The notes under the pieces were generated by a model. It made no database searches, was not told where the DNA came from, and saw only the letters and a program-made list of their open reading frames with translations. DNA of 64,000 bases, from positions 112,422,461-112,486,460 of the forward strand of contig NC_089595.1 in NCBI RefSeq assembly GCF_019320115.1, in the 5' to 3' direction. Below are positions 19,846 through 33,141 of the stretch, one piece after another. The stretch is from Miscanthus floridulus. Its lineage: Eukaryota; Streptophyta; Magnoliopsida; Poales; Poaceae. How positions within the stretch are numbered: the stretch's first letter is position 1; each line of letters starts with the position of its first letter. The position numbers and the translations under genes are program-made.

Positions 19846-22130
19846 GATGGACCTCGACAACATAATCTTCCCGACGGGATCAACTTTCATCTTCGGCTCG
19901 TGGATCTGCGAGGCAGACAACAACGGCAAGCTTCAAAGCCATCTCCTCGAAGATCCAGATCATCTTAAAGAAGTTCTTATTTCAACAACGGCAACGAATC
20001 AACTCACCAGAAGATTCGCGCAGCTCATAGTATCCGATTCAAATCAGATTTCACGACCACTCGTATCCGATTCGAATTCAAGCTCCAAGGCGAAGTTTTA
20101 TCTGAGTGCTTTCAAGAAACCGAGTTCTTTTTTGGCAAGATTCCAGAGCACAACCCAAAACAACTCGGATTACCTTCAGAGTTCTCTCAAGAAGTCGAGT
20201 TCTTTTCCATTTGGGCTCGACAACATGGCAAAATCCTATCAGGGACAGTTCGAAAGATCTTTCAATCCTAGATTCGGGATACCACTGACAGGAGCTCAGG
20301 AGGGTCTCGTGCTAACGATAACATCGCAGGACTGTATCATCCACTGGCCGGGTTCCATTCCTGAGGGTAGCGGAACCCAACTAGTCGGCACAACAACAAC
20401 CGCTATTCTACCTTACCAAGAGGGAGACTCGATCTACGACACCGAGGCTTCTACTAAAGTTATCAGCGACTCCGACAGCATGAAAACTAACGCCAATAAC
20501 AGAATGACTCACGCACGAGAAGTGCTCATGGTTCGACGTTCGCGGTCACCATTAAATCCCCCGGAAGCACCCGATATCAGATCATCAGATGAATCAGAAT
20601 CCAACATATCACCCTTTGCCCAGGGCTACGATGGAGAAACCGATAGTCAGAAACAAGCTAGAGAAAGAAAAAACAAGTTGAAGAAAGGGCGCCAACACCG
20701 TGCTAGGCAGCGCAGGGAAGCTTGGATCAGATACGAGTCAGAATTGGCTGAGTACGACAAAAGAAAATCGCAACGGGAAGTTGAAGGAAGACGCACGACA
20801 AATATGCCTTACGATAAGATTCGAGAAGCATTAGAAGAACTCGGAGCAACTTCACATCCTGGTGAGAAGTATGAACAGCTCCAGGACTTGCTCCGATCGA
20901 CGATCCCGAGAACGCATGAAGAGAAAACTCGATCAAGACTACCCGCCAGATCAACAACTCACCGGCAAGAAGATCAAAATCAAAGGAAATCCGCTTTCGA
21001 AAGACTTGGGCCGGGTGGAAGCCATGATGGAGGAAGTAGAAAGGAACATAATCAAGGCCACCGATTTGAACAACTAAGGAAGACTAGGAGCAGGGTACCT
21101 ACCTAGACAACCTCGCAAGATTGTTCCCATCAGGACAACAGTTGGCCAGAAGAAGGTGCCGAATCTGAATTCAAAGAAACCAAGGCACACGACAGGTTCC
21201 CCTGTTTCGCGAACAGGCTCGCATTAGTACGATTACCTCACAAATTCAAACCGTCTAACCATTCCAAGTATGATGGCAAAACTGAACCAAGGCAATGGCT
21301 CAGAATATATTCACACTCAATTGAACTGGCCGGAGGAGACGACGATATCAAAACCCTTTTCTTTCCCATGGCACTAGAGGCCATGCCCCTCCAATGGGTC
21401 GACAAGCTGAACCCAGGATCTATCAGAAATTGGGAGGATTTGCAAAGAGTTTTTTGCGAAAATTTTGCAGGAATCATTACACACCCAATCACTCATGCAG
21501 AGCTAAAAGGACTCAAGCAAAAGGGAGGTGAAAGTCTTAGAAATTACTATCGACGATTCAGCGAACTATGAGCTCAAGTACATGACATAACCGAACGAGA
21601 AGTAATTGAAGCTTTCTCTCACGGAATCATGGCTAGGTGGCAATTTCAAGATTTTTGCAAAGAAAACCCGAGAAACAATGAAGAATTCAGACGTACAGTA
21701 GAAAAGATGATTACTGCAGAAGAAAAAATACGAGAGAGGTTCCCGGACAGAAACAACCAGGACAACTCGGACAAGCAAAATCACCGAAATAGCAGACATC
21801 AAGAAAGAAAACGTAGACCAGACAATACTATGGCAATGGCCGACAAATCAAAGAAGTTTCCCAAACCCAGAAGATATGATGACATTGAAAACATACGTTG
21901 CCCATTGCACCCTAGTGGGAGGCACACCATCGAAAATTGCTACACTTTCAATGATCGATACACAAGAAGAGATAGTAAGGAAAACACCAAAGAGGACAAT
22001 CAGAAAAGAGAAGAAGACAACCACGAGGACAAAGGATTCCAAAAACCCAGGGGAACGGTAGCAGTGATTTTCTCAGGGGCTCCAGATTGCAGAAGCAAAC
22101 ATCAAGAAAAACTAGCACTGCGGACCATTA
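19846..22130 (+). pseudogene. gag of Tat element A
   Basis: Structural protein of the element. From the Met at 19846 (MDLDNIIF) it runs through a poorly conserved Ser-rich N-terminal part and a basic Lys/Arg-rich segment (about 20650-20780). The capsid domain follows: PLQWVDKLNPGSIRNWEDL at about 21390-21450 and KGGESLRNYYRRF. Then comes a basic nucleocapsid-like region with a single Cys/His cluster (CPLHPSGRHTIENCY, about 21900-21945). Stops at 21104 (TAG) and 21569 (TGA) interrupt a single frame that continues into pol. An upstream extension in the same frame lacks an ATG and overlaps the LTR, so I start at 19846. Confidence 0.8.
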
Positions 22131-25100
22131 TGACAGCAGAACCGGCTACACCAAGATACCTCAATTGGTCACAGTATCCTTTCCAATTTACCAGAGAAGA
22201 CCAATGGACTAGCGTGGGAAACGCAGGCCATTATCCACTGGTTCTAGATCCGACTATTGCCGGTATGACCGTCACCAAAGTACTAATCGATGGAGGAGCT
22301 GGACTCAACATCATCTTTTCAGAAACTCTAAGGAAAATGGGACTACAACTCGCCGGGATGATTACGCCAAAAAGCACACCCTTTTACGGAATAGTACCCG
22401 GCAAAGCAGCCATGCCACTCGGATAAATTACTTTACCTGTTACCTTTGGAACTCCTTCAAACTACCGAACAGAGTTTATCAAATTTGAAGTCGCTGACTT
22501 CGATTCGTCTTATCATGCAATCCTCGGACGTCCAGCACTGGCCAAATTCATGGCAATACCACATTATCCGTACTTACTGCTTAAGATGCCAGGACCAAAC
22601 GGTATCCTTTCTCTTCGAAGCGATTTGAAGCGCGCTTTTGACTGCGATGTTCAGGCAATCCAAATTGCAGCTAAAGCGCAAGCCGACAATGGAAGAAAAG
22701 AAATAGCCGCAATCGCTGTAGAGACAAGCCAAGAAGAATTAGAAATACTGGCTAAAAAGCCCAGCATCATCGCACCACCAAAAGAAGCCGACGTCAAGCA
22801 AATCGACTTAGGCACAGGCGATACCTCCAAGACAGCAACCATCAGTGCTCACCTCTCGGCAAAATAGGAACTCGCGCTCACCAACTTTCTTCGGGACAAC
22901 AAAGATATCTTCGCTTGGAAGCCGGCTGACATGCCAGGAGTCCCAAGGGAGTTGGCTGAGCACAGAATTGATGTTAACAAAAGCTCCAAGCCTGTAAAGC
23001 AACGGCTACGACGATTCTCACCCGACAAGAAGGCAGCAATTAAAAAGGAAATAACAAAACTAATGGCAGCCGGATTCATCAAGGAAATCCTTCATCCAGA
23101 TTGGCTAGCAAATCCGGTCCTTGTGCAGAAGAAAAACACGGACGAGTGGCGTATGTGCGTCGATTACACAGATCTCAACAAACATTGCCCAAAAGATCCG
23201 TCGGGCTACCACGCATTGACCAGATAGTTGACTCGATAGCAGGATCTACGCTATTATCTTTTCTCGATTGCTATTCAGGATATCACCAGATCACACTAAA
23301 AGAAGAAGACCAGAGCAAGACATCTTTCATCACCCCGTTTGGTGCCTACTGCTACAAGACCATGTCGTTTGGACTAAAGAACGCTGGCGCCACGTATCAA
23401 AGAGCTATCCAGACTTGCCTTGGGAATCAAATTGGCGAAAATGTGGAAGCATACGTGGACGATGTGGTGGTGAAAACAAAGAACCCAGACACTCTAATTG
23501 AAGATTTAAAGCAAACCTTCGAAAACTTGAAGAAATGGAGATGGAAATTAAACCCAAATAAATGTGTATTTGGAGTTCCCTCAGGACAACTACTCGGATT
23601 TTTGGTCAGTCAGTGCGGGATCAAAGCCAGCACCAAGCAAATTCGAGCTATAACAGAAATGGGCCCACCTAGAAGTGTCAAAGATGTGCAGAAACTAACA
23701 GGATGCATGGCGGCCCTCAACCACTTCATATCAAGACTCGGCGAAAAGGGATTACCTTTCTTTAAACTACTAAAGAAAACAGACAAGTTCGAGTGGACAA
23801 TAGAGGCCGATGAAGCTTTCAAAAAACTTAAAGAATACCTCACTTCGTCGCCTATCCTGACACCTCCAAAGAAAGATGAAGATATGATGCTATATATTGC
23901 GGTAACTCCTACAGTAATCAGCACAGCAATAGTCATAGAAAGAGAAGAACAAGGGCGCGTGTATAAAGTGCAACGTCCCATATACTACATTAGCGAAGTA
24001 CTGTCAGAATCTAAAACCCGGTACCCGCATGTACAAAAACTACTCTACGCTCTACTCATTACCTCACGGAAGCTTCGCCACTATTTCGAAAGCCACAAGA
24101 TTACCGTGGTGACAGATTTCCCACTCGGAGACATCCTACACAATAAAGATGCCACGGGGCGCATATCCAAGTGGGCAGTTGAAATTGGAGCTCTTGACAT
24201 CAATTTCACCCCACGGAAAGCAATCAAATCTCAAGCCCTCGCCGATTTCGTGGCCGAATGGACACAGATTCAACAGCCTTTATCAGATACAATCCTTGAC
24301 CACTGGAAGATGTACTTTGACGGATCACTCAAACTAGGAGGGGCCGGTGCAGGCGTTCTCCTCATTTCTCCAGAAGGAAAACAACTCAAGTATGTCCTTC
24401 AGATATTATGGCAAGCTACAAATAACGAAGCAGAATATGAAGCCCTCATCCACGGGCTACGAGTGGCGATCACCCTCGGAATAAAAAGATTACTCGTATA
24501 CGGCGATTCAGCAGTAGTCATCAACCAAGTCAACAAAGATTGGGATTGCACCAAAGAAAACATGGGTGCTTATTGTGCTGAAATACGGAAACTTGAAAAA
24601 CATTTCCAAGGATTAGAAATTCTACACGTCCTACGCGATTCCAACATTGCAGCAGATGTCCTTGCCAAGCTCGGATCAGACAGAGCAAAGGTTCCACCCG
24701 GTGTGTTCATAGAAGAGCTATCAATTCCCTCTATCAAACAACCCGGTGAAACAACACATGAAATTTAGGCTAAAGGCGTTTAGATCTTGGTAATCAACAC
24801 TTCATGGAGCCAAGTTTTCATCGACTATATCAAAGAAAATAAACTGCCAGCAGATAAAGCAGAAGCCACCCAAGTTGTTCGCAGAAGCAAAAACTACGTT
24901 CTAGTAGGGGATAAGCTTTACAGAAGAGCAGCATCATCAGGAGTACTACTAAAATGTGTCTCATTTGAAGAAGGCAAAGAAATCCTAGATGAAATACACT
25001 CAGGTTGCTGTGGAAATCATGCCACTTCAAGGACACTGGTTGGCAAAGCATTTCACACCGGATTCTACTGGCCAACCGCCTTGAAGGACGCAGAAGAGCT

Positions 25101-26043
25101 TGTCAGAAAATGCAAAGGTTGCCAAATGTTTGCGAGACAAGCCCACGTACCAGCTCACAATCTTATCTGCATCCCACCCGCTTGGCCTTTTTCCTACTGG
25201 GGGCTAGATCAAGTAGGACCCCTGAAAAAAGCAAAAGGCGGCTTCGAGTACATCTTTGTGGCAATTGACAAGTTCACCAAGTGGATTGAATACAAACCAC
25301 TCGCGAAATACAGCGCAACCAAAGCAGTCGAATTCATCCAAGACATTATGCACCGCTTTGGCATGCCCAATCGAATCATCACAGATCTAGGCTCCCCCTT
25401 CACAGCTACAGAATTCAAGAGCTGGGCACAAGACTGTGGTTTCAGTATAGACTATGCGTCTGTTGCACATCCAGAGGCCAACGGACAAGTAGAAAGGGCT
25501 AATGGACTCATACTAGCCGGATTAAAGCCAAGATTATATGAAGAACTAGTGGACTATGGGTCCAAATGGATTGAAGAATTACCGAAAGTAGTATGGGGAC
25601 TACGAACTCAAATAAGCAGAGCAACAGGCTACTCACCCTTCTTCCTGGTTTACGGGTTAGAGGCCGTACTGCCCGCCGATTTGATCTGGACATCCCCAAA
25701 GATAGAGCAATACGATGAAGGGGAAGCAGAACACACAAGAAGATTAGAACTCGACAGCTCAGAAGAAATCAGAGTAAACGCTACCCTCCAATCAGCCAGA
25801 TACCTACAAGGTTTAAGACGGCATTACAACAAAAGTACCCAACCCCGATCACTACAAGTCGGAGACTTAGTACTAAGAAGGATACAGAAGACTGACGGAC
25901 GACATAAGCTACTCAGTCCATGGGAAGGTCCGTTCATTGTCACAAAAGTCACCAGACCAGGCACATACAAGTTAATGACCGAAGATGGAAAAGAAGTCAG
26001 CAATACATGGCACATCAGCCAGCTAAGAAGGTTCTACGCGTAA
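22131..26043 (+). pseudogene. pol of Tat element A: protease, RT, RNase H, archaeal-type RNase H, integrase
   Basis: The protease has VLIDGGAGLNIIF (about 22280). A TAA (22424) and TAG (22865) follow. RT spans about 22990-23760 with WRMCVDYTDLN and YVDDVVVKT (Asp pair in 23458-23463). A frameshift at about 23201 moves the frame by one. RNase H (about 23880-24250) is followed by a second RNase H starting MYFDGSLKLGGAGAG (about 24310) with NNEAEYEAL and YGDSAVVI, the extra domain of Tat elements. TAG stops lie at 24766 and 24781. Integrase: HHCC (about 24990-25135) and catalytic Asp 25207, Asp 25384, Glu 25492 with DD35E spacing. It ends at 26043 without a chromodomain. Not functional as read, but all catalytic residues checked are present. 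Confidence 0.9.
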
Positions 26044-26213
26044 AAAACAACTCAAGAAAAAAAAACAGATATGCAAGCCATGAGGGACCTACGTTCACAA
26101 TCAACGAAAGACAATACTCTTCAACAACATATGTATCAGTTTATACTCATGATCAATAAAGATGATATTCATCCACAGCATGTCTTGTCATGACTTCCAA
26201 CGAGTTGTTTTCA

Positions 26214-27088
26214 CGAAACAAAAAGCAAAATGGCTGAAAACATGCCTGAGCATCCCGGCCAAGAGCAAAATAGCTGAAAAGACGCTTGAGCTCACCGATG
26301 AGGGTAGCTAAAAGCTAACACCCGAAACAAAAAGCAAAATGGCTAAAAACATGCCTGAGCATCCCGGCCGAGAGCAAAATAGCTGAAAAGACGCTTGAGC
26401 TCGCCGATGAGGGTAGCTAAAAGCTAACACCCGAAACAAAAAGCAAAATGGCTGAAAACATGCCTGAGCATCCCGGCCGAGAGCAAAATAGCTAAAAAAA
26501 CGCTTGAGCTCGCCGATGAGGGTAGCTAAAAGCTAACACCCGAAACAAAAAGCAAAATGGCTGAAAACATGCCTGGGCATCCCGGCCAAGAGCAAAATAG
26601 CTGAAAAAACGCTTGAGCTCGCCGATGAGGGTAGCTAAAAGCTAACACCCGAAATAAAAAGCAAAATGGCTGAAAACATGCCTGAGCATCCCAGCCAAGA
26701 GCAAAATAGCTGAAAAGACGCTTGAGCTCGCCGATGAGGGTAGCTAAAAGCTAACACCCGAAACAAAAAGCAAAATGGCTGAAAACATACCTGAGCATCT
26801 CGGCCGAGAGCAAAATAGCTGAAAAAAGCGCTTGAGCCCGCCGATGAGGGTAGCTAAAAGCTAACACCCGAAACAAAAAGCAAAATGGCTGAAAACATGC
26901 CTGAGCATCCCGGCCGGGAGCAAAATAGCTGAAAAAATGCTTGAGCCCGCCGATGAGGGTAGCTACAAGCTAACACCCGAAACAAAAAGCAAAATGGCTG
27001 AAAACATGCCTGAGCATTCTGGACGAGAGCAAAATAGCTGAAAAGATGCTTGAGCCCGCCGATGAAGGTAGCTAAAAGCTAACACCCA
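26214..27088 (+). repeat. Tandem array, 8 units of 109 bp, in the Tat A 3' region
   Basis: The phrase CGAAACAAAAAGCAAAATGGC recurs at 26214, 26323, 26432, 26541, 26650, 26759, 26869 and 26978: a period of 109, once 110. Each unit consists of two related halves (GCAAAATGGCTGAAAACATGCCTGAGC and a diverged copy). Element C has the same unit, five times, at 49668-50205 on the other strand. Tandem repeats here are known for Tat elements. Confidence 0.95.
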
Positions 27089-27221
27089 AAACCAGTCGAC
27101 CGAAATTTAACTTCAAAAGACCCTCCAGCATTTCGTTCCAAAAAGCAAGAGGCTGGGGGGCTACATCCAGATAGGAATACTTTCTCCTCAGAAAAGCACA
27201 AGCGCCAATCAAGAAAGCACT

Positions 27222-27420
27222 CAAGAAAGCACTCGGATGCCGAAGTTTGTCAAGGCAACATTCTATACCCACTCAAGAAAGCACTCGGATGCCGAAGTTT
27301 GTCAAGGCAACATTCTATACCGAGTCGTTTTACATAGCGCAAGAAGAAAGCACTCGGATGCCGAAGTTTGTCAAGGCAACATTCTATACCGAGTCGTTTT
27401 ACATAGCGCAGGCGAAAGGT
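27222..27420 (+). repeat. Second short tandem repeat in Tat A
   Basis: AAGCACTCGGATGCCGAAGTTTGTCAAGGCAACATTCTATACC occurs three times with spacers of varying length. The corresponding stretch of element C (49020-49380, reverse strand) repeats another related phrase four to five times. Confidence 0.85.
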
Positions 27421-27697
27421 TGTCAACGCAAAGATCTACATCTAACAAATCATAGCACGGACAAAACACTCGACGGATCACAAAAGAGGAAGAAAAGAAA
27501 AGTACTTGACAAATCGAGGGGTCTCGTCAGGATAACACACAGAGTTGTTTTGCGGAGCGGAGACAGGAACAGGACAAAGTACTCAGCAAGTCAAGTAACT
27601 TCAACCACACCCAGGCAAAGAATACATCAACAAAAATAAAGAATCTTCATTTAAAGGGGAGTGTAATATCACAAGGGGATGCTCAATCAAGTCAGGC

Positions 27698-30600
27698 GTT
27701 GTCATTAGAAAGGGGGATGTCAATATTTAGACTATCTACAACCCTACTGGCTAGACCTTCGACCTCGGGCTCCATCCTCTCAACGGCGTCAAGGTATTCT
27801 TGGCTTTCAGCTTCCTCTGCTATCTTGGACAGAGGCGCCTCTGGAGCGAGGACCCAGACCTGGGCCAGCACATTCTTAGTACATACTTGGGCACACTTCT
27901 TCACGAACTCTTGGAAACGAGTCGGAATCCGGGGAATGAACTGCGCCCAAGATTGCCCGTCATCCGCTGGAGTCCGGAGGACATCGGCTACTGAGCGAAA
28001 AGACTTCCACAAAACATTCCAATTTTCAGTAGCCGTCGCTAGCTTCCCGGACAAGCCTTCAATAGTCTTTTGGGCCTGCACAAGATCTCTGTCAGCTCCA
28101 CGCCTAATCAGCCTAGCAAGGGCGAGTTCTTCCTCAGCATGAGTAATTACCTCCTTAGCTTTATTGTGACTAGAACGGACAAGGGCCTTCATTTCATCGA
28201 TACTCTCCGAGAGCTTCTGCTTCTCGACTCGGAGAGCTAAACAAGACACCCAAGAACAAGTCAGCGAAAAAAGAAGTCAAAATACAAAAAGAAATAGGTC
28301 GAACCCGTGGCACCTTTGCATTCATTCTTCGCAGACTCCACCGCAGCATCCCTCTGCTTCTCTGTCTCCACTACCCGGGCGCGAAGGGTCTTCTCCTCCT
28401 TTTGGTACATTTGATGCTCCGTCTCCAACTCAGCCCGGAGGAGGTCAAGATTGGCTTTCAGAGCGTCCACCTCCGAAGACAACTTCCTCTCATTTTCAGA
28501 TGAGAAAAAGAAGCCAGAATGATCACGAGAGAAAGACTGGGCAAAGAGAAACAAGGCGTAAGAACAGAAGAAAAACAAGCATGCAAAAGAGGAGTAGCAA
28601 TAAAACCTACCTGGAGCTTTTCACCAAAAGAACTCGCGAGGGTCGACAAGCTCCCCCAGGCTGCGGTCAGCTCTGATAACCGATGAGTGGCATCAAACTG
28701 TTGCACCACGTCACCGGAAAAAGAGGGGCCACCGGAAGCAAGAGAAGGGGAAGGAGAAGCCGGCTGGGGCGAAGAAGGAATGACCAAAGCAACCTCCAGG
28801 GAAGCCGGAGCCAAACCCTTAGAAGGACCCAGCACGACGGCCACGGTCACCTCCGGAGCGGCCAAGTCCGCAACTCCGCCAGGAAGCTCTGAAGCCCCCA
28901 CGGCGACTTCACCAACAGAATGTTGTGAGTCCCGAGGCTCGGAACTCGTTGGCACGGCGGGAGGCAGAGAAGAAGTCGATGAAGAAATGAGAGAAGACGA
29001 AATACTAAAAAATGATAAAAGGAAGCACCATTAAGAACCAGAGGAAGGAAGATAAAAGCCGAAAAGAGAAAGCTAGAATCTACTCACCCAACCACTTTCT
29101 TCTTCGCGAAGCCAAGAGAAGGCCTCGCAGGGGGAACCACGACGGCGAAGACGTCCCCGCCACCCGACGACGGGCGCGGGATAGCCGACAATGGAGCTGT
29201 GGAAGAAGCCGGGGCTGGAGGAGGAGCAGTAGAGCTCGGGGCAGAGGCAACCAAAGAACTCGACACTGGAGCTTCAGGAGAAGTCGGCGCGGGAGTCTCG
29301 GAAGAACTCGCACCCGACCTCCGATTACTTCAAAAAGTTCAAAACTAAAAGTCAGGACGAAAAGGAGGAATTCAATACAACAAGAATATGAAAAACAACT
29401 CACCGCCACATGACGAGGGGGACTTCATCATCCTCTTCTTCCTCAGCCAAGGAAACCAGAGCACCTACTGAAAAGAGAACAAAAGTACTCGGATCAAGAG
29501 AGAGACATGAAAATAAAGGAACAAAGAGTATTAAATGTGCTCACCTAAGAGCATGCTAGCAACGACTGGAGTACCTGAGGGAGTACTTGGTTTGCGAGGC
29601 TTCTTGGAGGCAGGCAGGCCAGATGAAGACCCATCCGTTCGCCCCCTCTTCGGGACACTGCGAGGGCCGCGAGGGACTAGACGAGGAACATATTCTTCAT
29701 ATACATCAATAAATCCGGAAGAAACCCCAGGAAGGGCTGTAGAGGTTTGGGACTTACTAATTGCAGAGGTTCCAGCTAAACGATCCCCAGTCTCCGCCAC
29801 GGCAGGGAGAACATCAAGGGGGATCGGATTGACAAAGTTTCGCCCAAGCTCCTGTGAAAAAGAATAAAACAACCGAGACAAAGAAAAGCTAAGCAAGAAC
29901 GGATGCAGCAAAAGTATATAAAGTACTCAAACAAAAAGATAGACAACTCACAACTAGAGGCGGGTTGATGGCCGAGAACTCAGAGACGGCAGGAGGAATG
30001 ACGCTCACTCCTTTCAGCATCTTCTGGAGACGCTCGAGTACCTCCTCACCGGTCAGCTCAAGAGCTAGGACCATGCGTGAAGGATCCTCGGCTCCAGAAT
30101 ACTCAAAGCCGAGATGCTCCCGCTCCTTCAAAGGCTGAACCCGACGACGAAGGAAGCTTGAAACAATACCAAAGCCGGTCAAACCCTGCTGTTTCAGCAT
30201 GCTAATCCTATCAAGGAGTGGCTGGATCGCTTGAATCTCAGCAGGTGACTCAAGCTTCTTGTCCCATCGGTCATTCACCACAGGACCAGATCCGGAGTGG
30301 ACGACAAGGGAAGGGATCAAATTGGCAGCGTAGAATCACTCGGCACGCCAATCTTTGACAGAATCGACCAGGTCATAATCAAAAAACTTAATTTTGAGAC
30401 CCTGGCGAAACTGAATCCCGCAACCGCCAAGGGCGCTGGTTTCTTCACAATAGGGTTGAGGTTTCAGACGAAAGAAAAAGCGAAAAAGAGATAGAGAAGG
30501 AGGGATCCCAAGGAAGGCTTCACAAAGGTGAACAAAAATAGAAAGATGGAGAACGGCATTGGGGGTTAGATGGTTCAGACTAACCCCGAAATAACCAAGA

Positions 30601-30911
30601 AACTGATGAAGGAAGGCGGAAGCAGGAAGACAAAGTCTAGCGCGGACAAAGGAAACAAAAAGGACAATCTCACCAGGACCCGGAGCCGGAACCCGATGCT
30701 CGCCCGGAACTCTCCACTCAGCGATGACTTTGCTTTGGATCAGGCCGTCGCTAACGAGCTCGCGCAGCTGGTCTTCGCTTGTTATTGGAGCCGGCCAAAC
30801 CTTCTGAGCTGCCCTCATGGCCACAAACTCCTGGTTTTCAATCAAAGAGAGGGATGACTCCTCGTCCACGAAGGTCGCCTGAGACTTGCTTGCGGTTTTC
30901 TTCTTTCCCAT
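27698..30911 (-). pseudogene. Antisense multi-exon gene of Tat element A ('putative gypsy-type transposon' domain plus coiled coil)
   Basis: Starts at 30911 (MGKKKTASKSQ). The first exon holds the domain known as putative gypsy-type transposon (Transposase_28-like): WRVPGEHRVPAPGPGEIVLF, LGYFGVSLNHLTPNAVLHL, FVHLCEAFLGIPPSL and FRLKPQ. A TGA at 30334-30336 stands where Trp is expected. Intron borders visible on the minus strand: 29951-29852, 29544-29468 and 29403-29328, each GTGAG at the donor and CAG or AAG at the acceptor. Later exons are Ser/Pro-rich, then coiled coils (about 28510-28320 and 28245-27900), ending DIPLSNDNA near 27695. The role is unknown; similar antisense genes occur in Tat elements. 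It has its own orientation, so it needs its own promoter; TATAAATA on the minus strand near 32000 is a candidate. Confidence 0.75.
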
Positions 30912-33141
30912 GAACTGGCGGAAGCAAAAAAGACACTAAGGAAGATGAAGCTAGGATGATGGTGCCCGGGTGATGGCAACAATGACGGCGGCGGATTTCT
31001 GAGAGCTAGGGTTTAAAGGCAAGAGCTGGACAGCAAAGGAAAGGAAGATAAAAGGTCTTTAAATAGATTTTTCAGTGATACAAACGGCCCACAAGACCCG
31101 TTAAAACACAATGTGGGAACGCAACGGTCCATTTACCGACGCAGCTAAAACAACGGAGGGCACGAATCCACACAACGGTACGAACCAACGGGCAGATCTC
31201 AGACTTATCCGTCCAATGCCACGGCAGGGTTATCAGTTTGATACAAGAACAACCCGTCAAGCCAAGAAGAAAGAAAGAAGAAAGAAGGGGTTACCTCACG
31301 AGGAACAAAAGAACCCGGTTATGTAAGAAAGAACTCGGTAGCCTCGCGAACGACAGGGATCACAACAGAAAAGTCAAAGACAACTCAGAAGACAAGATTC
31401 GTTACATTACAAGCGACTTCAAAAATAGAAGATTACAAATCTTACAAGACCCAACGAACTCGGCACCACGAAAAGCAAAGTAGCAAAGAGGAACACGGGC
31501 ACGACTAGGCTCTGGAACGACTACGTGTCCCAAATTGCTACTCGGAAGGACAGACCGCCATTAGCTACACTGTTTTCTTCAAAGGACGGACGCAGTGCAT
31601 CCAAGGCGGAAATCGGTAGCACGGCAAGACAACATGGAGCAGAGAAGGCCGACGGGCATCTGTCTACCCAAGACCAATGTGATGCTGGATATGGTGTTGA
31701 TCTGCACTGGACAGTCTCAAGACAGGCGACGAGGATCAACCCAAAACTACCGGATGAAGGAATGAAGCCCACATCACAAGACTTCCTCCAACTACCACCA
31801 CGTACATCCTGGCACAATGCTGTCGCAGGATTAGCCTACCTCTAATCCGTATCACAAGACTTCCTCCAGCTACAACAAGACACACAGGAACTACAAAATA
31901 TGCCCGGGGGCTGCTCTACTTCACAAACTACCATGTTCATGACCACTAAGGTTTCAACAGAATGTCCAATGGATGAAAACAAGCACTCCGGGATAGTATT
32001 TATAGACCAAAGGATCGGCACACATGGACTAGGAGTACCAACGAAATAAGCCTAACAAAGGACACAGTGAAAAGACAGGACTCAATAATAGATGACTCAG
32101 GCGAGAGGAAGCAGTACTCGAAGACGGGCATATTCGGAAGAATATACCAGCACAGTACAACCCGTGAACAAAAGGCATTTACACTCAACCACCACCGTAC
32201 AACTACATCTGACAACAGCAGACCATCAAAGAATATGCCAAGACCTCGCATCCGAGTTCTTCCTAAACAAAACAACAAGGATATACGCTCGGAGGCTCGG
32301 CCAGCACCATAGCTTAATCAATACTAAGCTAGGGAACCCGGTTTTTATTTCAACTACTCCCGGAGGCTCGGAACCAAAGACAAAGGACCAAGAATACAAG
32401 AAACTCAACACTACAACGATGACGATACATCAAGACTCTTCATCCGACTTCATTTCTAAAGAGAAGAACTCGGAGAAAGCGCGGAGCTGCGGGATAGACC
32501 CAAAAGCACGAGGCTCGGGGGCTACACTCAGTGAGTGCACTTTTACCCAAAAGGAACCCGGACATAAGCTCAGAGGCTGCATGCCGCCAAACTACTCGGA
32601 TGATGGTTTAATCCAAGACTAAAAGGCCGCTTCGGAAAGATGCCGCGAAACTACTCGGACGATGACATAATACAAGTCTTGGGGACTACTTCAGAACACA
32701 AATTTTCAAACAACATAAAGGATCAAGACCCTCCAACTTTTTGTTCCAAATAGCAAGAGGCTCGGGGGCTACACTCAGTGAGTGCACTTTTTCTTTGAAA
32801 AAGCGCACGTCACCAAAAGACTTCCTCAACGCAGACCATTTCAAGACATTACGACAAAAAGAACCCGGAACGAGCCATATTCGAGTTCTTTTTGATAAAA
32901 CTTCAACGAACAATCAGAACAACTTCAAGACAAGATCCTCCAGCTCCTTGTTCCAAATAGCAAGAGGCTCGGGGGCTACAACCAGATGGATGTATTTTTT
33001 TCCTCAGAAAAGCACTCACCACTCAAAGATCCTAAGAAGCGCTACAAGGTTTCACTCCAGAAAGCACTCGGATGACATCTTGTTCCTACTCAACAAGACT
33101 TGAAGGGGCAGAGCGAGACTTTTAGAGCTCAACCATGAAGT
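30912..33141. other. Non-coding 3' spacer of Tat element A with repeated polypurine-like modules
   Basis: No supported gene. GAGGCTCGGGGGCTAC or a close variant recurs near 32510, 32757 and 32964, each time next to CACTCAGTGAGTGCAC or similar, and resembles the real polypurine tract before the LTR. Near 31997-32004 the minus strand has TATAAATA, a possible promoter for the antisense gene; the same flank is retained in element C at about 48385. Confidence 0.55.

Noticed and set aside
26214..27088. CRISPR array
   Set aside because: Units are contiguous 109-bp repeats without unique spacers, inside a plant retrotransposon.
27699..28142. Plus-strand frames opposite the Tat A antisense gene
   Set aside because: Shadows of the coiled-coil exons, which have family resemblance and splice sites on the minus strand.
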